A stretch of DNA of 64,000 nt, from assembly GCF_005848555.1 (NCBI RefSeq), contig NZ_CP040518.1:558001-622000 (forward strand), in the 5' to 3' direction. This DNA is from Blautia sp. SC05B48 (GTDB lineage: Bacteria; Bacillota; Clostridia; Lachnospirales; Lachnospiraceae). The notes under the pieces were generated by a model. That model saw nothing but the letters and a program-made list of their open reading frames with translations, was not told the DNA's origin and made no database searches. The stretch's first letter is position 1, and each line of letters opens with the position of its first letter. A program made the position numbers and the translations under genes. Shown piece by piece: positions 45,210 to 52,906 of the stretch.

Positions 45210-47147
45210 CCACCTGTCGCCTGTATTACAATGTAAATATTTATCCGATAGTTGTTTTGCGGTGGTTTCTGCTGAGATATCTGACGTATCCGGCAGATAG
45301 TCTTTGACAAGCACCGTAATTTCTTCTTTTGATTTTACGATTTTATACGGCTTCAGCGAGTTTTCTGTGGGTTCCAGAATTCCAAGATTTTTCGCCAGCT
45401 CAATATAGGGCAGAATACTCTGCTTTGTCTTTTTGAATCCAAGATCTGTGATGTGCTCAGACAGATACTTGGCAGATGTGTAGCCACGCTCATCCTCAGC
45501 GATCAGCTTCATTACGATAGCAATTATCGTATTTTCTCTGCGGTTCATTTCATCGGAAGGACTATAATGAATCAGATTGGATAGTCCATACTTTAAAGTA
45601 ATTTCCGGCATTCCGTCCTCATCCACCACAATTTTTTCTATGAGAAGTTCAATATCTCTGCGGTCAAGCGTTCCCCCGGCAATGATCTTATCTACTACAT
45701 CAAGAGCATTCCGTAATTTATCTTTTACATCCGGCGTTTCGATTGCTGCTTCATCCAGTTCCTTTAACTGCATTTCCAGACCATGAATCTGAGCAAACAA
45801 ATCATTCTGCATGGAATCGTAAGTCTCATTGATCAAATTTTCATTTCCGTTAGCAACTGCCAGATCTTTTACTTTCTGTGTAAGTAAAACTTTCAGCTGA
45901 TTCTTTCGGTCACCGATTTCTCTATGTAGTTCCTGTCGTTTTTCTTCGACTGTTTTTTTTTCTGCTTCAAAATCTTTCAAATCATAGGTAGCAATGACTT
46001 CACTGAGAGCATTTCTGCATAGTTTGATATAAGTCAGAACATCTTCCATTAAATCATCTTCTTCGATCAGATGAGCCTTGGAGCAATAACGCCTGCCTTT
46101 GGTGTTATATGTCGTACAGATATAATATTTTCGTTCCCTGCTGGATGTCTGACGCTTGATCGGTGTAAGACGGCTGCCACAGTCCTTACAATACAGACAG
46201 CTTCCGAAAGGATTGGGAATCTCTGAACCAAGCCACTGTCCACGGCTTCCACGATAATTCGTGCGGTTACGTTTTTCTTTTAATTCCTGCACCAGTGAAA
46301 AGGTAGCTTTGTCAATAATCGCCGGGTGATGATTCTCGAAAATACACTGTTCTTCCTTTGGGACACGTTTGTCCTTTCCATGAACGGTATTCCTTGCACG
46401 CTTTTTCAACCGAAACGTTCCAATATAAAAATCATTGTCCAGGATTTCTTTTATCATGGCATCCGACCATTTGGAAGCCACCTGTCTTTTGGATAATCTT
46501 CCTTCTTCGATTTCACGTTCCCGCTGTATCATAGACGGAGTCGGTGCGTTGTGCTCTGTCAGATACGTAGCGATTTTTCGATAACCGGAACCGGAAAGGT
46601 ATAAATCATAAATCTTCCTGATATATTCCGCTTCTTTTGGCACAATCTCCAAAATCGTTTTATCTTCTGTATTGCGACGGTACCCAAACGGGGGTCTGGT
46701 GATCAAAGTTCCTTCTTTTTGCCGGGCTCCGATGGCACGTTTGATCTTTTTACTGGTGTCTTTCACATACCTTTCATTAAACCATGTTTTTATACCAATG
46801 GTGTCATCACTGGAATCCATGGAATCATAGTTGTCATCAATGACAATCAAGTGTTTGCCACGCTCCTGGAACTCATCCAGAAGCAGAAGAACCTTTGCAT
46901 TATGTCTGCCAAGACGGGAGAAGTCTTTGACGTATACGGTATCAATCTCTTGATCCAGATCTGCCATCATCTGCTGAAATCCAGGTCTGTCAAAAATATA
47001 GCCGGAAATTCCATCGTCTTCATACCAGCGGTCAATTTTTACGCCATGATCATTGGCATATTGACTGATGATCAGCTTCTGATTTTCTATGGAAACGTAA
47101 TTTTTCTTATCATCATCTCGGGAGAGACGGACATATCCTGCATTCAT
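45189..47147 (-). CDS. Large serine recombinase
   Basis: This 652-residue site-specific recombinase has a catalytic domain with the serine in YVRLSRDD near residue 8, the SIENQKLI block, and VYVKDFSRLGRHN near 68. A recombinase DNA-binding domain follows (about 160-270), then a zinc ribbon (CLYCKDCGSRL near 304; YYIC and YCS) and a coiled coil rich in Glu and Lys (about 370-450). The start at 47147 has AAAGGGG upstream. The last six codons (NAGNGI) and the stop lie in host DNA beyond the insertion core, so the integrated gene has a chimeric end. Confidence 0.92.
   Translation of the reverse strand: MNAGYVRLSRDDDKKNYVSIENQKLIISQYANDHGVKIDRWYEDDGISGYIFDRPGFQQMMADLDQEIDTVYVKDFSRLGRHNAKVLLLLDEFQERGKHLIVIDDNYDSMDSSDDTIGIKTWFNERYVKDTSKKIKRAIGARQKEGTLITRPPFGYRRNTEDKTILEIVPKEAEYIRKIYDLYLSGSGYRKIATYLTEHNAPTPSMIQREREIEEGRLSKRQVASKWSDAMIKEILDNDFYIGTFRLKKRARNTVHGKDKRVPKEEQCIFENHHPAIIDKATFSLVQELKEKRNRTNYRGSRGQWLGSEIPNPFGSCLYCKDCGSRLTPIKRQTSSRERKYYICTTYNTKGRRYCSKAHLIEEDDLMEDVLTYIKLCRNALSEVIATYDLKDFEAEKKTVEEKRQELHREIGDRKNQLKVLLTQKVKDLAVANGNENLINETYDSMQNDLFAQIHGLEMQLKELDEAAIETPDVKDKLRNALDVVDKIIAGGTLDRRDIELLIEKIVVDEDGMPEITLKYGLSNLIHYSPSDEMNRRENTIIAIVMKLIAEDERGYTSAKYLSEHITDLGFKKTKQSILPYIELAKNLGILEPTENSLKPYKIVKSKEEITVLVKDYLPDTSDISAETTAKQLSDKYLHCNTGDRWNAGNGI
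45210..45238 (-). other. Left attachment site (element junction)
   Basis: The core CCACC (45210-45214, GGTGG on the minus strand) is followed inside the element, 16 nt away, by ATGTAAAT (45231-45238). The sequence left of the core continues the interrupted host gene. Confidence 0.75.
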
Positions 47148-47205
47148 AGCTGCCCCTTTCATTAATGTAAATTTAAATACTATGCATTATGTAATATCGT
47201 TATAT

Positions 47206-47234
47206 ATTATGGGTAAGAAAAAGTATATAGTCAA
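47206..47234 (-). promoter_or_regulatory. Recombinase promoter
   Basis: On the minus strand TTGACT and CATAAT are 17 nt apart, about 50 nt before the recombinase start. Confidence 0.55.
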
Positions 47235-47331
47235 ATTGAAGGCATTTAAAATTATGAAATATTTGATATTGATGATAGATTGCGAAAACATGTGAGATTT
47301 GATATGATTTTAAGGAAATATTTAATCGAAT

Positions 47332-47480
47332 CAAGTAAGTCCCCTGCTTCAATTGCGAAAAGAAATAAGCAGTGGGTGGGGACTTGCTTGTATCAGGAGG
47401 AGTGCAAGCTCCTTCTGATAAACTGCGGAGCAGTTATTCGGTTATGAGCAAGTAGCAAAGCGGATTGCGAATATCCGCTT
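47332..47480 (+). promoter_or_regulatory. Four consecutive hairpins in the GyrI-SdpI leader
   Basis: Hairpin A (47332-47390) has a 13-bp stem CAAGTAAGTCCCC/GGGGACTTGCTTG plus TGCTT/AAGCA. B (47391-47420) pairs TATCAG-AGGAG with CTCCT-CTGATA. C (47421-47435) is AACTGC/GCAGTT. D (47458-47480) is an 8-bp AAGCGGAT/ATCCGCTT. They end 33 nt before the start codon of the GyrI-like gene. A regulatory leader or a remnant plasmid origin/oriT are both possible. Confidence 0.5.
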
Positions 47481-47512
47481 GATTAGATTTTGGAAATTTG
47501 ACGGAGGTAGTT

Positions 47513-48145
47513 ATGGCTTTTGATTTTAAGAAAGAATATAAAGAATTTTATATGCCGAAGAAAAAACCAGAGATTGTAAATGTCCCGAAGGCTAATTACA
47601 TTGCAGTCAGAGGTAAAGGCAATCCAAACGAAGAAGGCGGTGCATATCAACAAGCGATTAGTGTTTTATATGCTGTTGCATACACATTAAAAATGAGTTA
47701 CAAGACTGATTATAAAATTGAAGGCTTTTTTGAATATGTTGTCCCTCCATTGGAAGGCTTTTGGTGGCAGGATGATATCGAAGGTGTAGATTATACAAAT
47801 AAATCTGCTTTTAACTGGATTTCTGTCATTCGTCTGCCTGATTTCATTTCTAAAGCCAATTTTGACTGGGCGGTAGAAACAGCAACCAAAAAGAAGAAAC
47901 TCGATTGTTCATCCGCAGAGTATCTTACGATTGATGAAGGATTATGCGTCCAAATTATGCACATAGGTTCTTTTGATGATGAGCCAGCAACCGTTGCTCT
48001 TATGGATACTTATGTAGAACAAAATGGGTATGTGAATGATATTAACAAAGATAGATTGCACCACGAGATTTATATGTCTGATGCAAGAAAGGTTGCCCCG
48101 GAAAAATGGAAAACTGTAATTAGACATCCAATCAAGAAAGCGTGA
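47513..48145 (+). CDS. GyrI-like domain-containing protein
   Basis: This 210-residue protein of the GyrI-like small-molecule-binding superfamily has blocks VPKANYIAVRGKGNPNEEGG near 24 and LCVQIMHIGSFDDEPATV near 145, and ends HEIYMSDARKVAPEKWKTVI. It has no DNA-binding domain. GGAGGT precedes the ATG at 47513. It lies 30 nt before the SdpI-like gene, a pairing often seen on such elements. Ligand and function are unknown. Confidence 0.82.
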   Translation: MAFDFKKEYKEFYMPKKKPEIVNVPKANYIAVRGKGNPNEEGGAYQQAISVLYAVAYTLKMSYKTDYKIEGFFEYVVPPLEGFWWQDDIEGVDYTNKSAFNWISVIRLPDFISKANFDWAVETATKKKKLDCSSAEYLTIDEGLCVQIMHIGSFDDEPATVALMDTYVEQNGYVNDINKDRLHHEIYMSDARKVAPEKWKTVIRHPIKKA

Positions 48146-48175
48146 AATCGGAAGTTGTAGTAAAGGAGGTTTACA

Positions 48176-48553
48176 ATGGGGTTTTGGATTTTTATGTTGA
48201 TTATGGATTTGCTTCTTCCATTTACGATGATTGGTTTTGGAAGATATTTTATGAAAAAGGCTCCAAAGGAAATAAATTCAGTATTTGGATATCGGACTTC
48301 GATGTCTATGAAGAACAAAGACACATGGGAATTTGCTCATAAATATTGTGGTAAAGTTTGGTATGTCTGTGGAATGGTTATGTTGCCGATAACAGTAATA
48401 TTCATGCTTTTAGTAATTGGAAAAAATGAAGATTGTGTTGGGAGTATAGGAGGAATTATCTGTGGTGTTCAACTTATTCCTTTAATTGGATCTATTCTCC
48501 CAACAGAAATAGCATTAAAAAAGAATTTTGATAAGAATGGAACAAGACGATAA
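48176..48553 (+). CDS. SdpI family membrane protein
   Basis: This 125-residue protein has about three or four hydrophobic helices and the SdpI signature NSVFGYRTSMSMKNKDTWEFAH (about 34-55, overlapping the first loop). SdpI of Bacillus gives immunity to the SdpC killing factor; relatives are mostly uncharacterised. AAAGGAGG precedes the ATG. It is co-transcribed with the GyrI-like gene. Confidence 0.85.
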   Translation: MGFWIFMLIMDLLLPFTMIGFGRYFMKKAPKEINSVFGYRTSMSMKNKDTWEFAHKYCGKVWYVCGMVMLPITVIFMLLVIGKNEDCVGSIGGIICGVQLIPLIGSILPTEIALKKNFDKNGTRR

Positions 48554-48570
48554 ATTCCAGTTTGTTGAAA

Positions 48571-48765
48571 TCATGATATATCATTCCAGTGATTTCTAAC
48601 CATTGCTTTGATACCATTGTGAATATCGGCATCCGAGTTCCCATCCAGAAATGTGACAACCCGGAAACCACTATCCGTATATTTCTTACGTTCAGCTTCA
48701 AATTCTTCCTGTGAGGAGAAGTCGCTGCGCCAGAGATAATACGTTGGTTTACACAAGGCTATCAC
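48571..48765 (-). CDS. Small conserved-looking protein of unknown function
   Basis: This 64-residue frame starts at GTG 48765 and reads YYLWRSDFSSQEEFEAERKK, then FRVVTFLDGNSDADIHNGIK. The amphipathic composition and lack of low-complexity sequence suggest a real protein. The ribosome binding site is weak and close. I do not recognise a function. It is opposite to and converges with the SdpI gene. Confidence 0.5.
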   Translation of the reverse strand: MIALCKPTYYLWRSDFSSQEEFEAERKKYTDSGFRVVTFLDGNSDADIHNGIKAMVRNHWNDIS

Positions 48766-48803
48766 ATCCTCATTCTGTTAAATTTTCTATCATTATCATA
48801 TAA

Positions 48804-48834
48804 AAAGTGGACAGTTTTCGTGTCTGTCCACTTT
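48804..48834. terminator. Bidirectional terminator
   Basis: AAAGTGGACAG pairs with CTGTCCACTTT around a 9-nt loop, between the Mob remnant and the small gene. Confidence 0.7.
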
Positions 48835-48843
48835 AAAATAATT

Positions 48844-49217
48844 TTATCGTTCACGGTCTGAATGGCTTAACTGACCTCTTTTTGCCAATTCCAGTATTCC
48901 CGGTGGAATACGTTTTACCAGATGTTGCAGATTTTCATAATCCGCCCTGAGTCTGGCATCATCCATTTTTTTCGCATACTACTGGATTTTGCTTCTTTTA
49001 CCTGTCTGGATAAATTCTCTGTCTGTTTTTGCAAAGATGATTTATCTGACTTTAAGGAACGAAGTGTCTGATCGTACTTTCGAATCTGTGTCTGAAAATT
49101 CTCCATTGCGGGGAAAAACTTCTGCAAAAGTTCAACTGCTTTATCCGTATTTTTACCCGCATTGAAAAAGTTTGTATTTTCCAGTAGATCAGTAATTTCT
49201 TTATCGGTTAAGTAATT
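48844..49217 (-). pseudogene. Plasmid mobilisation (Mob/Pre) relaxase, C-terminal remnant
   Basis: This segment encodes the coiled-coil tail of a Mob/Pre-type relaxase: FFPAMENFQTQIRKYDQTL, then SSLQKQTENLSRQVKEAKSS. A one-base shift in a run of seven A near 48966-48972 changes frame. The true tail continues as MDDARLRADYENLQHLVKR and ends SDRER at 48844. The catalytic N-terminal domain is absent; the 5' side is fused to the start of an XRE gene on the other strand. It cannot be functional. Confidence 0.7.
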
Positions 49218-49234
49218 TACGCAAAGACCGTAGC

Positions 49235-50002
49235 ATGAGCCAAAAACAACTGGCTGAGGAGCTTCATGTGACACACTCACAGATCAGCCATAGCGAAAGT
49301 GGTGAAACAAAAAATCCTAATATAAGTATCGTGATAGATGCAGCCAGATTTTTTCATGTTTCCACAGATTATCTGCTTGGAATTACACAGATTACCACAC
49401 CAAAAAGTTATGATATTTCAGAATTAGGACTTTCTGAAGAACCTGTAAAGAGGTTAATTACCGGAAGAATAGATATAAATATTTTAAACTGCCTGTTAGA
49501 ACATGAGCACTTTCCACGCCTGTGTATTATGATTCGCAATTTCTTTGATGGTACCATTATCGAGGGAGTCATGGCTCGAAACCAGGTGGTTGATTTTGCA
49601 GTAGATCAGTTGACGGATTTAATGAATGCAGAACCGGCAAAACGAAAAGAAATTATAAAAGATAAACAGTTTTTAAATTGGCAGAAATTAGGATTGAATG
49701 AAGCAGATATTGAAAAAATCAAGAATCAGTTTGTATCCATATTGCGTGATATAAAATCCAGTATGCAGAACAAAGAACTTACAAGTACTGTTGCTACAGC
49801 CGAATCCATAAAGACAATCCGAAATGCATTGCCTGATAAGCCAGCTTCTGATATTACAAGTGATGATGTGGCAAATGCCGTTGCTTTTTATATGGGGCAG
49901 ACAACAGATCTGAACGATACGGGACTTACAATGGTACAGGAATTGGCAAAATATATTTTTGATAACAGTGTGCCGGAGAAAAGATCAGATGATCATTGGT
50001 AG
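49235..50002 (+). CDS. XRE family regulator, N-terminally clipped
   Basis: This 255-residue protein has an XRE helix-turn-helix at its start (MSQKQLAEELHVTHSQISHSE). In the genome the frame continues upstream as LSNLRKDRS, the usual end of helix 1, but meets a stop at the Mob junction before any start codon. The real start seems lost, and the ATG at 49235 has no ribosome binding site. The C-terminal 180 residues are helical and unrecognised. It may be poorly expressed or inactive. Confidence 0.65.
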   Translation: MSQKQLAEELHVTHSQISHSESGETKNPNISIVIDAARFFHVSTDYLLGITQITTPKSYDISELGLSEEPVKRLITGRIDINILNCLLEHEHFPRLCIMIRNFFDGTIIEGVMARNQVVDFAVDQLTDLMNAEPAKRKEIIKDKQFLNWQKLGLNEADIEKIKNQFVSILRDIKSSMQNKELTSTVATAESIKTIRNALPDKPASDITSDDVANAVAFYMGQTTDLNDTGLTMVQELAKYIFDNSVPEKRSDDHW

Positions 50003-50202
50003 AAATATACCTTTCTTCAAATGTGGCATCGTTTAAATAACAGCATCGCCATGCTATTATTCAAACTCAGTTCTGCTCTTTCAGGAATCTCCTTTGCGGG
50101 ATACCTTCCATCGCAGAATGCCGAGAGCTACAGGTAAATGTAGAGCAGTAGGTTATTTTCCCGGCAGTTAAAAAATCTGAAAGATAATTAACAACAATTC
50201 AA

Positions 50203-50231
50203 TTGTGCTATATCTTGAATGCTGTTATGAT
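50203..50231 (+). promoter_or_regulatory. Promoter of the XRE-TPR gene
   Basis: TTGTGC and TATGAT are 17 nt apart, 45 nt before the start codon. Confidence 0.5.
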
Positions 50232-50275
50232 TTAGTTACAAAAGCTTTTGGAAAATCTGTTAGGAGAGAATTTAA

Positions 50276-51310
50276 ATGAATATTGGTAGTGTGATAAAAA
50301 AATACAGAAAAGAAGCCGGATACACCCAGGAAGAGATGGCAAACAGGCTTGGTGTTACAACTCCAGCAGTAAATAAATGGGAAAATGGCAACTCTAAGCC
50401 AGACATTGAATTGTTGTCACCTATTGCAAGATTGTTGCATATTTCTCTGGATACCCTGTTGTCTTTTCAAGAAAAATTGACAGATTTTGAAATCGGAGAA
50501 TTTATTCAGAAGATGGACAAAATGTTTTCAGAGGAAGGTTACGAAAAAACATATCAATGGGCTGTAAATACCATAAAAAAATACCCAAACTGCAACTTGC
50601 TTATCTGGCAGATCGCAGTAATGCTCGATTCCCGAAGAATTATTGGTGAATGTGATAATCCAGATAAGTACGATGAACAAATCAATGCCTGGTATGAAAT
50701 AGCCTTGAATGACGAAGAGGAAAAAATCCAGCACCATGCAGCAGATTCCCTGTTTGGCTTTTATTTAAGGAAAAAGGATTATGCTATGGCAGAAAAATAT
50801 CTACGTTATTTTTCCGACTATGATCCTGTGAAAAAAGTAAAAATGGGACAATTATATATGAAGCAGGGAAAAACAGAAGATGCATATGAAAAACTTGAAG
50901 ATGTAGTCTTTTCAACGTATACTACATTAAATCTGACTTTTGGTACCATGATCACCCAAGCTCTTGAAGAAAAGAATCATGAATATGCAAAATATCTGGC
51001 AAAAAAAATGAGTATTTTAGCCAATGTATTTGACATGGGAAAATATCATGAATGCGCAGCAATGTTAAATGTTGTTGTTGCCGAAAAAGATGTGAAAGGC
51101 ACTTTTCAGATGGCAAAGCAACTCTTGGAGAACGTAGATACCATGGGTGATTTTCGAGAATCAAAATTATATCAGCACATGAAATTCCGGGATACTGAAA
51201 ATCCGTATGCCAAAGAAATGAAGAAGGCATTACTGGAAGGATTCAGAACTGAAGAAGAATTTTCTTACATGAATGGATATGAACCGTGGGATCAATTTAT
51301 TCATGAATAA
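50276..51310 (+). CDS. XRE family regulator with TPR-like helical domain
   Basis: This 344-residue protein has an N-terminal XRE domain (YTQEEMANRLGVTTPAVNKWENG at about 16-38). A long helical domain follows with TPR-like pairs (DYAMAEKYLRYFSDYDPVKK, QGKTEDAYEKLEDVV). Such regulators are common in Clostridia and some sense peptides. GGAGAG precedes the ATG. It is followed by a terminator and then the Abi RNA promoter. Confidence 0.85.
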   Translation: MNIGSVIKKYRKEAGYTQEEMANRLGVTTPAVNKWENGNSKPDIELLSPIARLLHISLDTLLSFQEKLTDFEIGEFIQKMDKMFSEEGYEKTYQWAVNTIKKYPNCNLLIWQIAVMLDSRRIIGECDNPDKYDEQINAWYEIALNDEEEKIQHHAADSLFGFYLRKKDYAMAEKYLRYFSDYDPVKKVKMGQLYMKQGKTEDAYEKLEDVVFSTYTTLNLTFGTMITQALEEKNHEYAKYLAKKMSILANVFDMGKYHECAAMLNVVVAEKDVKGTFQMAKQLLENVDTMGDFRESKLYQHMKFRDTENPYAKEMKKALLEGFRTEEEFSYMNGYEPWDQFIHE

Positions 51311-51347
51311 AAGCCCTATCCGCCGGGAACAGAGCATTTTATAGATG

Positions 51348-51390
51348 AAAGAGATTATTTGGCAGGCGTCGCGGCTCCTGCATCTCTTTT
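51348..51390 (+). terminator. Terminator of the XRE-TPR gene
   Basis: AAAGAGAT/ATCTCTTT outer stem and GCAGG/CCTGC inner stem, followed by T. Confidence 0.65.
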
Positions 51391-51532
51391 AACCTATAGG
51401 GTGCGTGGTTGCAACGAAATTTACCACCTCAAATAATCTTACCACCATAATAATTGAAATTTGCATACTTGTAAACAAGTGGGTATAAAAAAATCCTGAT
51501 TGAATATAATTTAACGCAAGGATAATTTCTGA

Positions 51533-51561
51533 TTGACTTTCCAAGTTATATCGGTTATATT
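51533..51561 (+). promoter_or_regulatory. Promoter of the Abi-linked small RNA
   Basis: TTGACT and TATATT are separated by 17 nt. The predicted start (about 51568) lies just before the first stem of the RNA. Confidence 0.65.
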
Positions 51562-51567
51562 ATCTTT

Positions 51568-51635
51568 AGTGATCAGATTGCAGAAACTCGTGAAGCCTGC
51601 GATCGGGGGAGGGTGCCGAGGCCCCTCTCCTTTTT
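51568..51635 (+). ncRNA. Structured small RNA preceding the Abi_2 gene (abiF-type candidate)
   Basis: An RNA of about 68 nt is predicted between the promoter at 51533 and the Abi gene. Stem 1 pairs GATTGCAG (51576-51583) with CTGCGATC (51597-51604) around a 13-nt loop. Directly after it, stem 2 pairs GGGGAGGG (51606-51613) with CCCTCTCC (51623-51630), with one G-T pair and a 9-nt loop, then TTTTT, a complete intrinsic terminator. The RNA ends about 33 nt before the Abi start codon. Known Abi_2/AbiF systems have a conserved small RNA in this position that acts as the antitoxin. The identity here is inferred from position and fold and was not searched. Confidence 0.65.
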
Positions 51636-51668
51636 CTTTATCTGAAAATATTTTGCTGAGAGGTACAT

Positions 51669-52406
51669 ATGAGCAAACCATTTATTACATATACTACACA
51701 GATTGAAAAACTGAAAAGTGAAAAAAATCTGATTATTGTAGATTCTGATTTCGCGGTAGAAGCTCTGCAAAATATCAGTTATTATGCATTGATTGGTGGA
51801 TATAAACATCCATTTATTGATATTCATACTCGTAAATATATTAACGAAGCACGTTTTGAAGATATCGTATCTCTTTATGAATTTGATGAAGAACTGCGTG
51901 GACTCTTTTTTAAATATTTATGCCGTGTAGAAAGAAGAATGCGTTCGTCCATTTCTTATCATTTCTGTAAAAAGCATGGGGAGCGTCAGGAAGAATATCT
52001 CAATCCTAACAATTATAACAATCTTTCAAAAAATAAAAATGGAATCGCAAAATTAATTAAGATGCTTGATACGATGGCGAAACAAAATAGGGATCATGAT
52101 TATCTTGTTTATCAGCGTAATAAATATCATAATATTCCATTATGGGTGATTATGAATACACTTACTTTTGGTCAGATATCCAAAATGTTTGAATTTTTAC
52201 CTCAGAATATACAGGGAACAGTTTGCCAGGATTTTGGGAATGTTAAGAAAAATGAAATGATAAAGTATTTGAAGGTATTAACGCTGTACCGAAACGTATG
52301 TGCACATAATGAACGCCTGTTTTCTTATCGCACATATATCGACATTCCAGATACATTGTTACATAAAAAATTGAACATTTCTAAAAATGGTTCAAAATAC
52401 ATATAA
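51669..52406 (+). CDS. Abi_2 (AbiF/AbiD-type) abortive infection protein, ended early by an in-frame stop
   Basis: The protein is 245 residues as translated to the TAA at 52404. The N-terminal pattern FITYTTQIEKLKSEKNLII, LQNISYYALIGGYKHPF and EELRGLFFKYLCRVERRMRSS is that of the Abi_2 family. The HEPN ribonuclease motif RX4H is present as RNVCAHNERLF near 214, so the catalytic core is intact. Relatives are about 300 residues long. Past the stop the same frame stays open for 67 codons with the expected family ending. RBS TGAGAGGT precedes the ATG. It is preceded by the structured RNA at 51568. Confidence 0.82.
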   Translation: MSKPFITYTTQIEKLKSEKNLIIVDSDFAVEALQNISYYALIGGYKHPFIDIHTRKYINEARFEDIVSLYEFDEELRGLFFKYLCRVERRMRSSISYHFCKKHGERQEEYLNPNNYNNLSKNKNGIAKLIKMLDTMAKQNRDHDYLVYQRNKYHNIPLWVIMNTLTFGQISKMFEFLPQNIQGTVCQDFGNVKKNEMIKYLKVLTLYRNVCAHNERLFSYRTYIDIPDTLLHKKLNISKNGSKYI

Positions 52407-52607
52407 GGAAAAAACGACTTATTCAGTGTTGTTATTGCTTTTCGTTATCTACTTTCCAAAACAGATTTTATACAATTTAAAAAACAACTATTGCATATTT
52501 TCAGTAAGTACGAAAAACAGAATTCAAATCTTAAGCTGAATGTTCTCTTTGAATATATGGGATTCCCATCAAACTGGAAAGAGATAACAAAATTCCGCAA
52601 AATATAA
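52407..52607 (+). pseudogene. In-frame C-terminal continuation of the Abi_2 gene after a stop codon
   Basis: From codon 247 the frame reads GKNDLFSVVIAFRYLLSKTD and later NVLFEYMGFPSNWKEITKF, ending at TAA 52605-52607. This is the usual Abi_2 C-terminus, so the full gene would have 312 residues. Only the TAA at 52404-52406 (one base from CAA) interrupts it. It is a nonsense mutation, a sequencing error, or a read-through site. Confidence 0.7.
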
Positions 52608-52701
52608 ATTTAAATAAAAGTTTTATCTTGTTTATTGCATATTTAGAGTTGTTGCAGTATATTAATAACAATTGGGGTATGTGTTTGCGGACATATACTT
52701 G

Positions 52702-52732
52702 GAGGAGTCGGGACAATCTGGCTCCTTCTTTA
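52702..52732 (+). terminator. Terminator of the Abi gene
   Basis: AGGAGTC pairs with GGCTCCT (one G-T) and TCTTTATT follows. Confidence 0.55.
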
Positions 52733-52806
52733 TTGACGGTAAGTAATCCATGCAGTATTATATAAATACAAAGTAGCTCTGAATCGGATATTCAGAGTTG
52801 TAAAAC

Positions 52807-52835
52807 GGCGGAAATATCATTGCTGGTATTTCCGC
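52807..52835. terminator. Hairpin near the right element end
   Basis: A perfect 10-bp stem GGCGGAAATA/TATTTCCGCC with a 9-nt loop. On the minus strand it follows by 8 nt the stop codon that would end the recombinase frame in the circular form. Confidence 0.65.
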
Positions 52836-52906
52836 CACTTCTTTTATACATTCTTCGCACTATTCATCCCATCCACCCAGTTACACAGAATCACAATCGT
52901 CTCATA

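Larger units (their letters stand above)
47148..47512. other. Intergenic region between recombinase and GyrI-like gene
   Basis: These 365 bp hold the divergent recombinase promoter (47206-47234) and a 150-nt hairpin-rich leader (47332-47480). No credible gene is seen. Confidence 0.5.
51311..51567. other. Spacer before the Abi RNA
   Basis: It holds the XRE-TPR terminator (51348-51390), about 140 bp of AT-rich sequence without a visible gene, and the small-RNA promoter (51533-51561). Confidence 0.5.
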
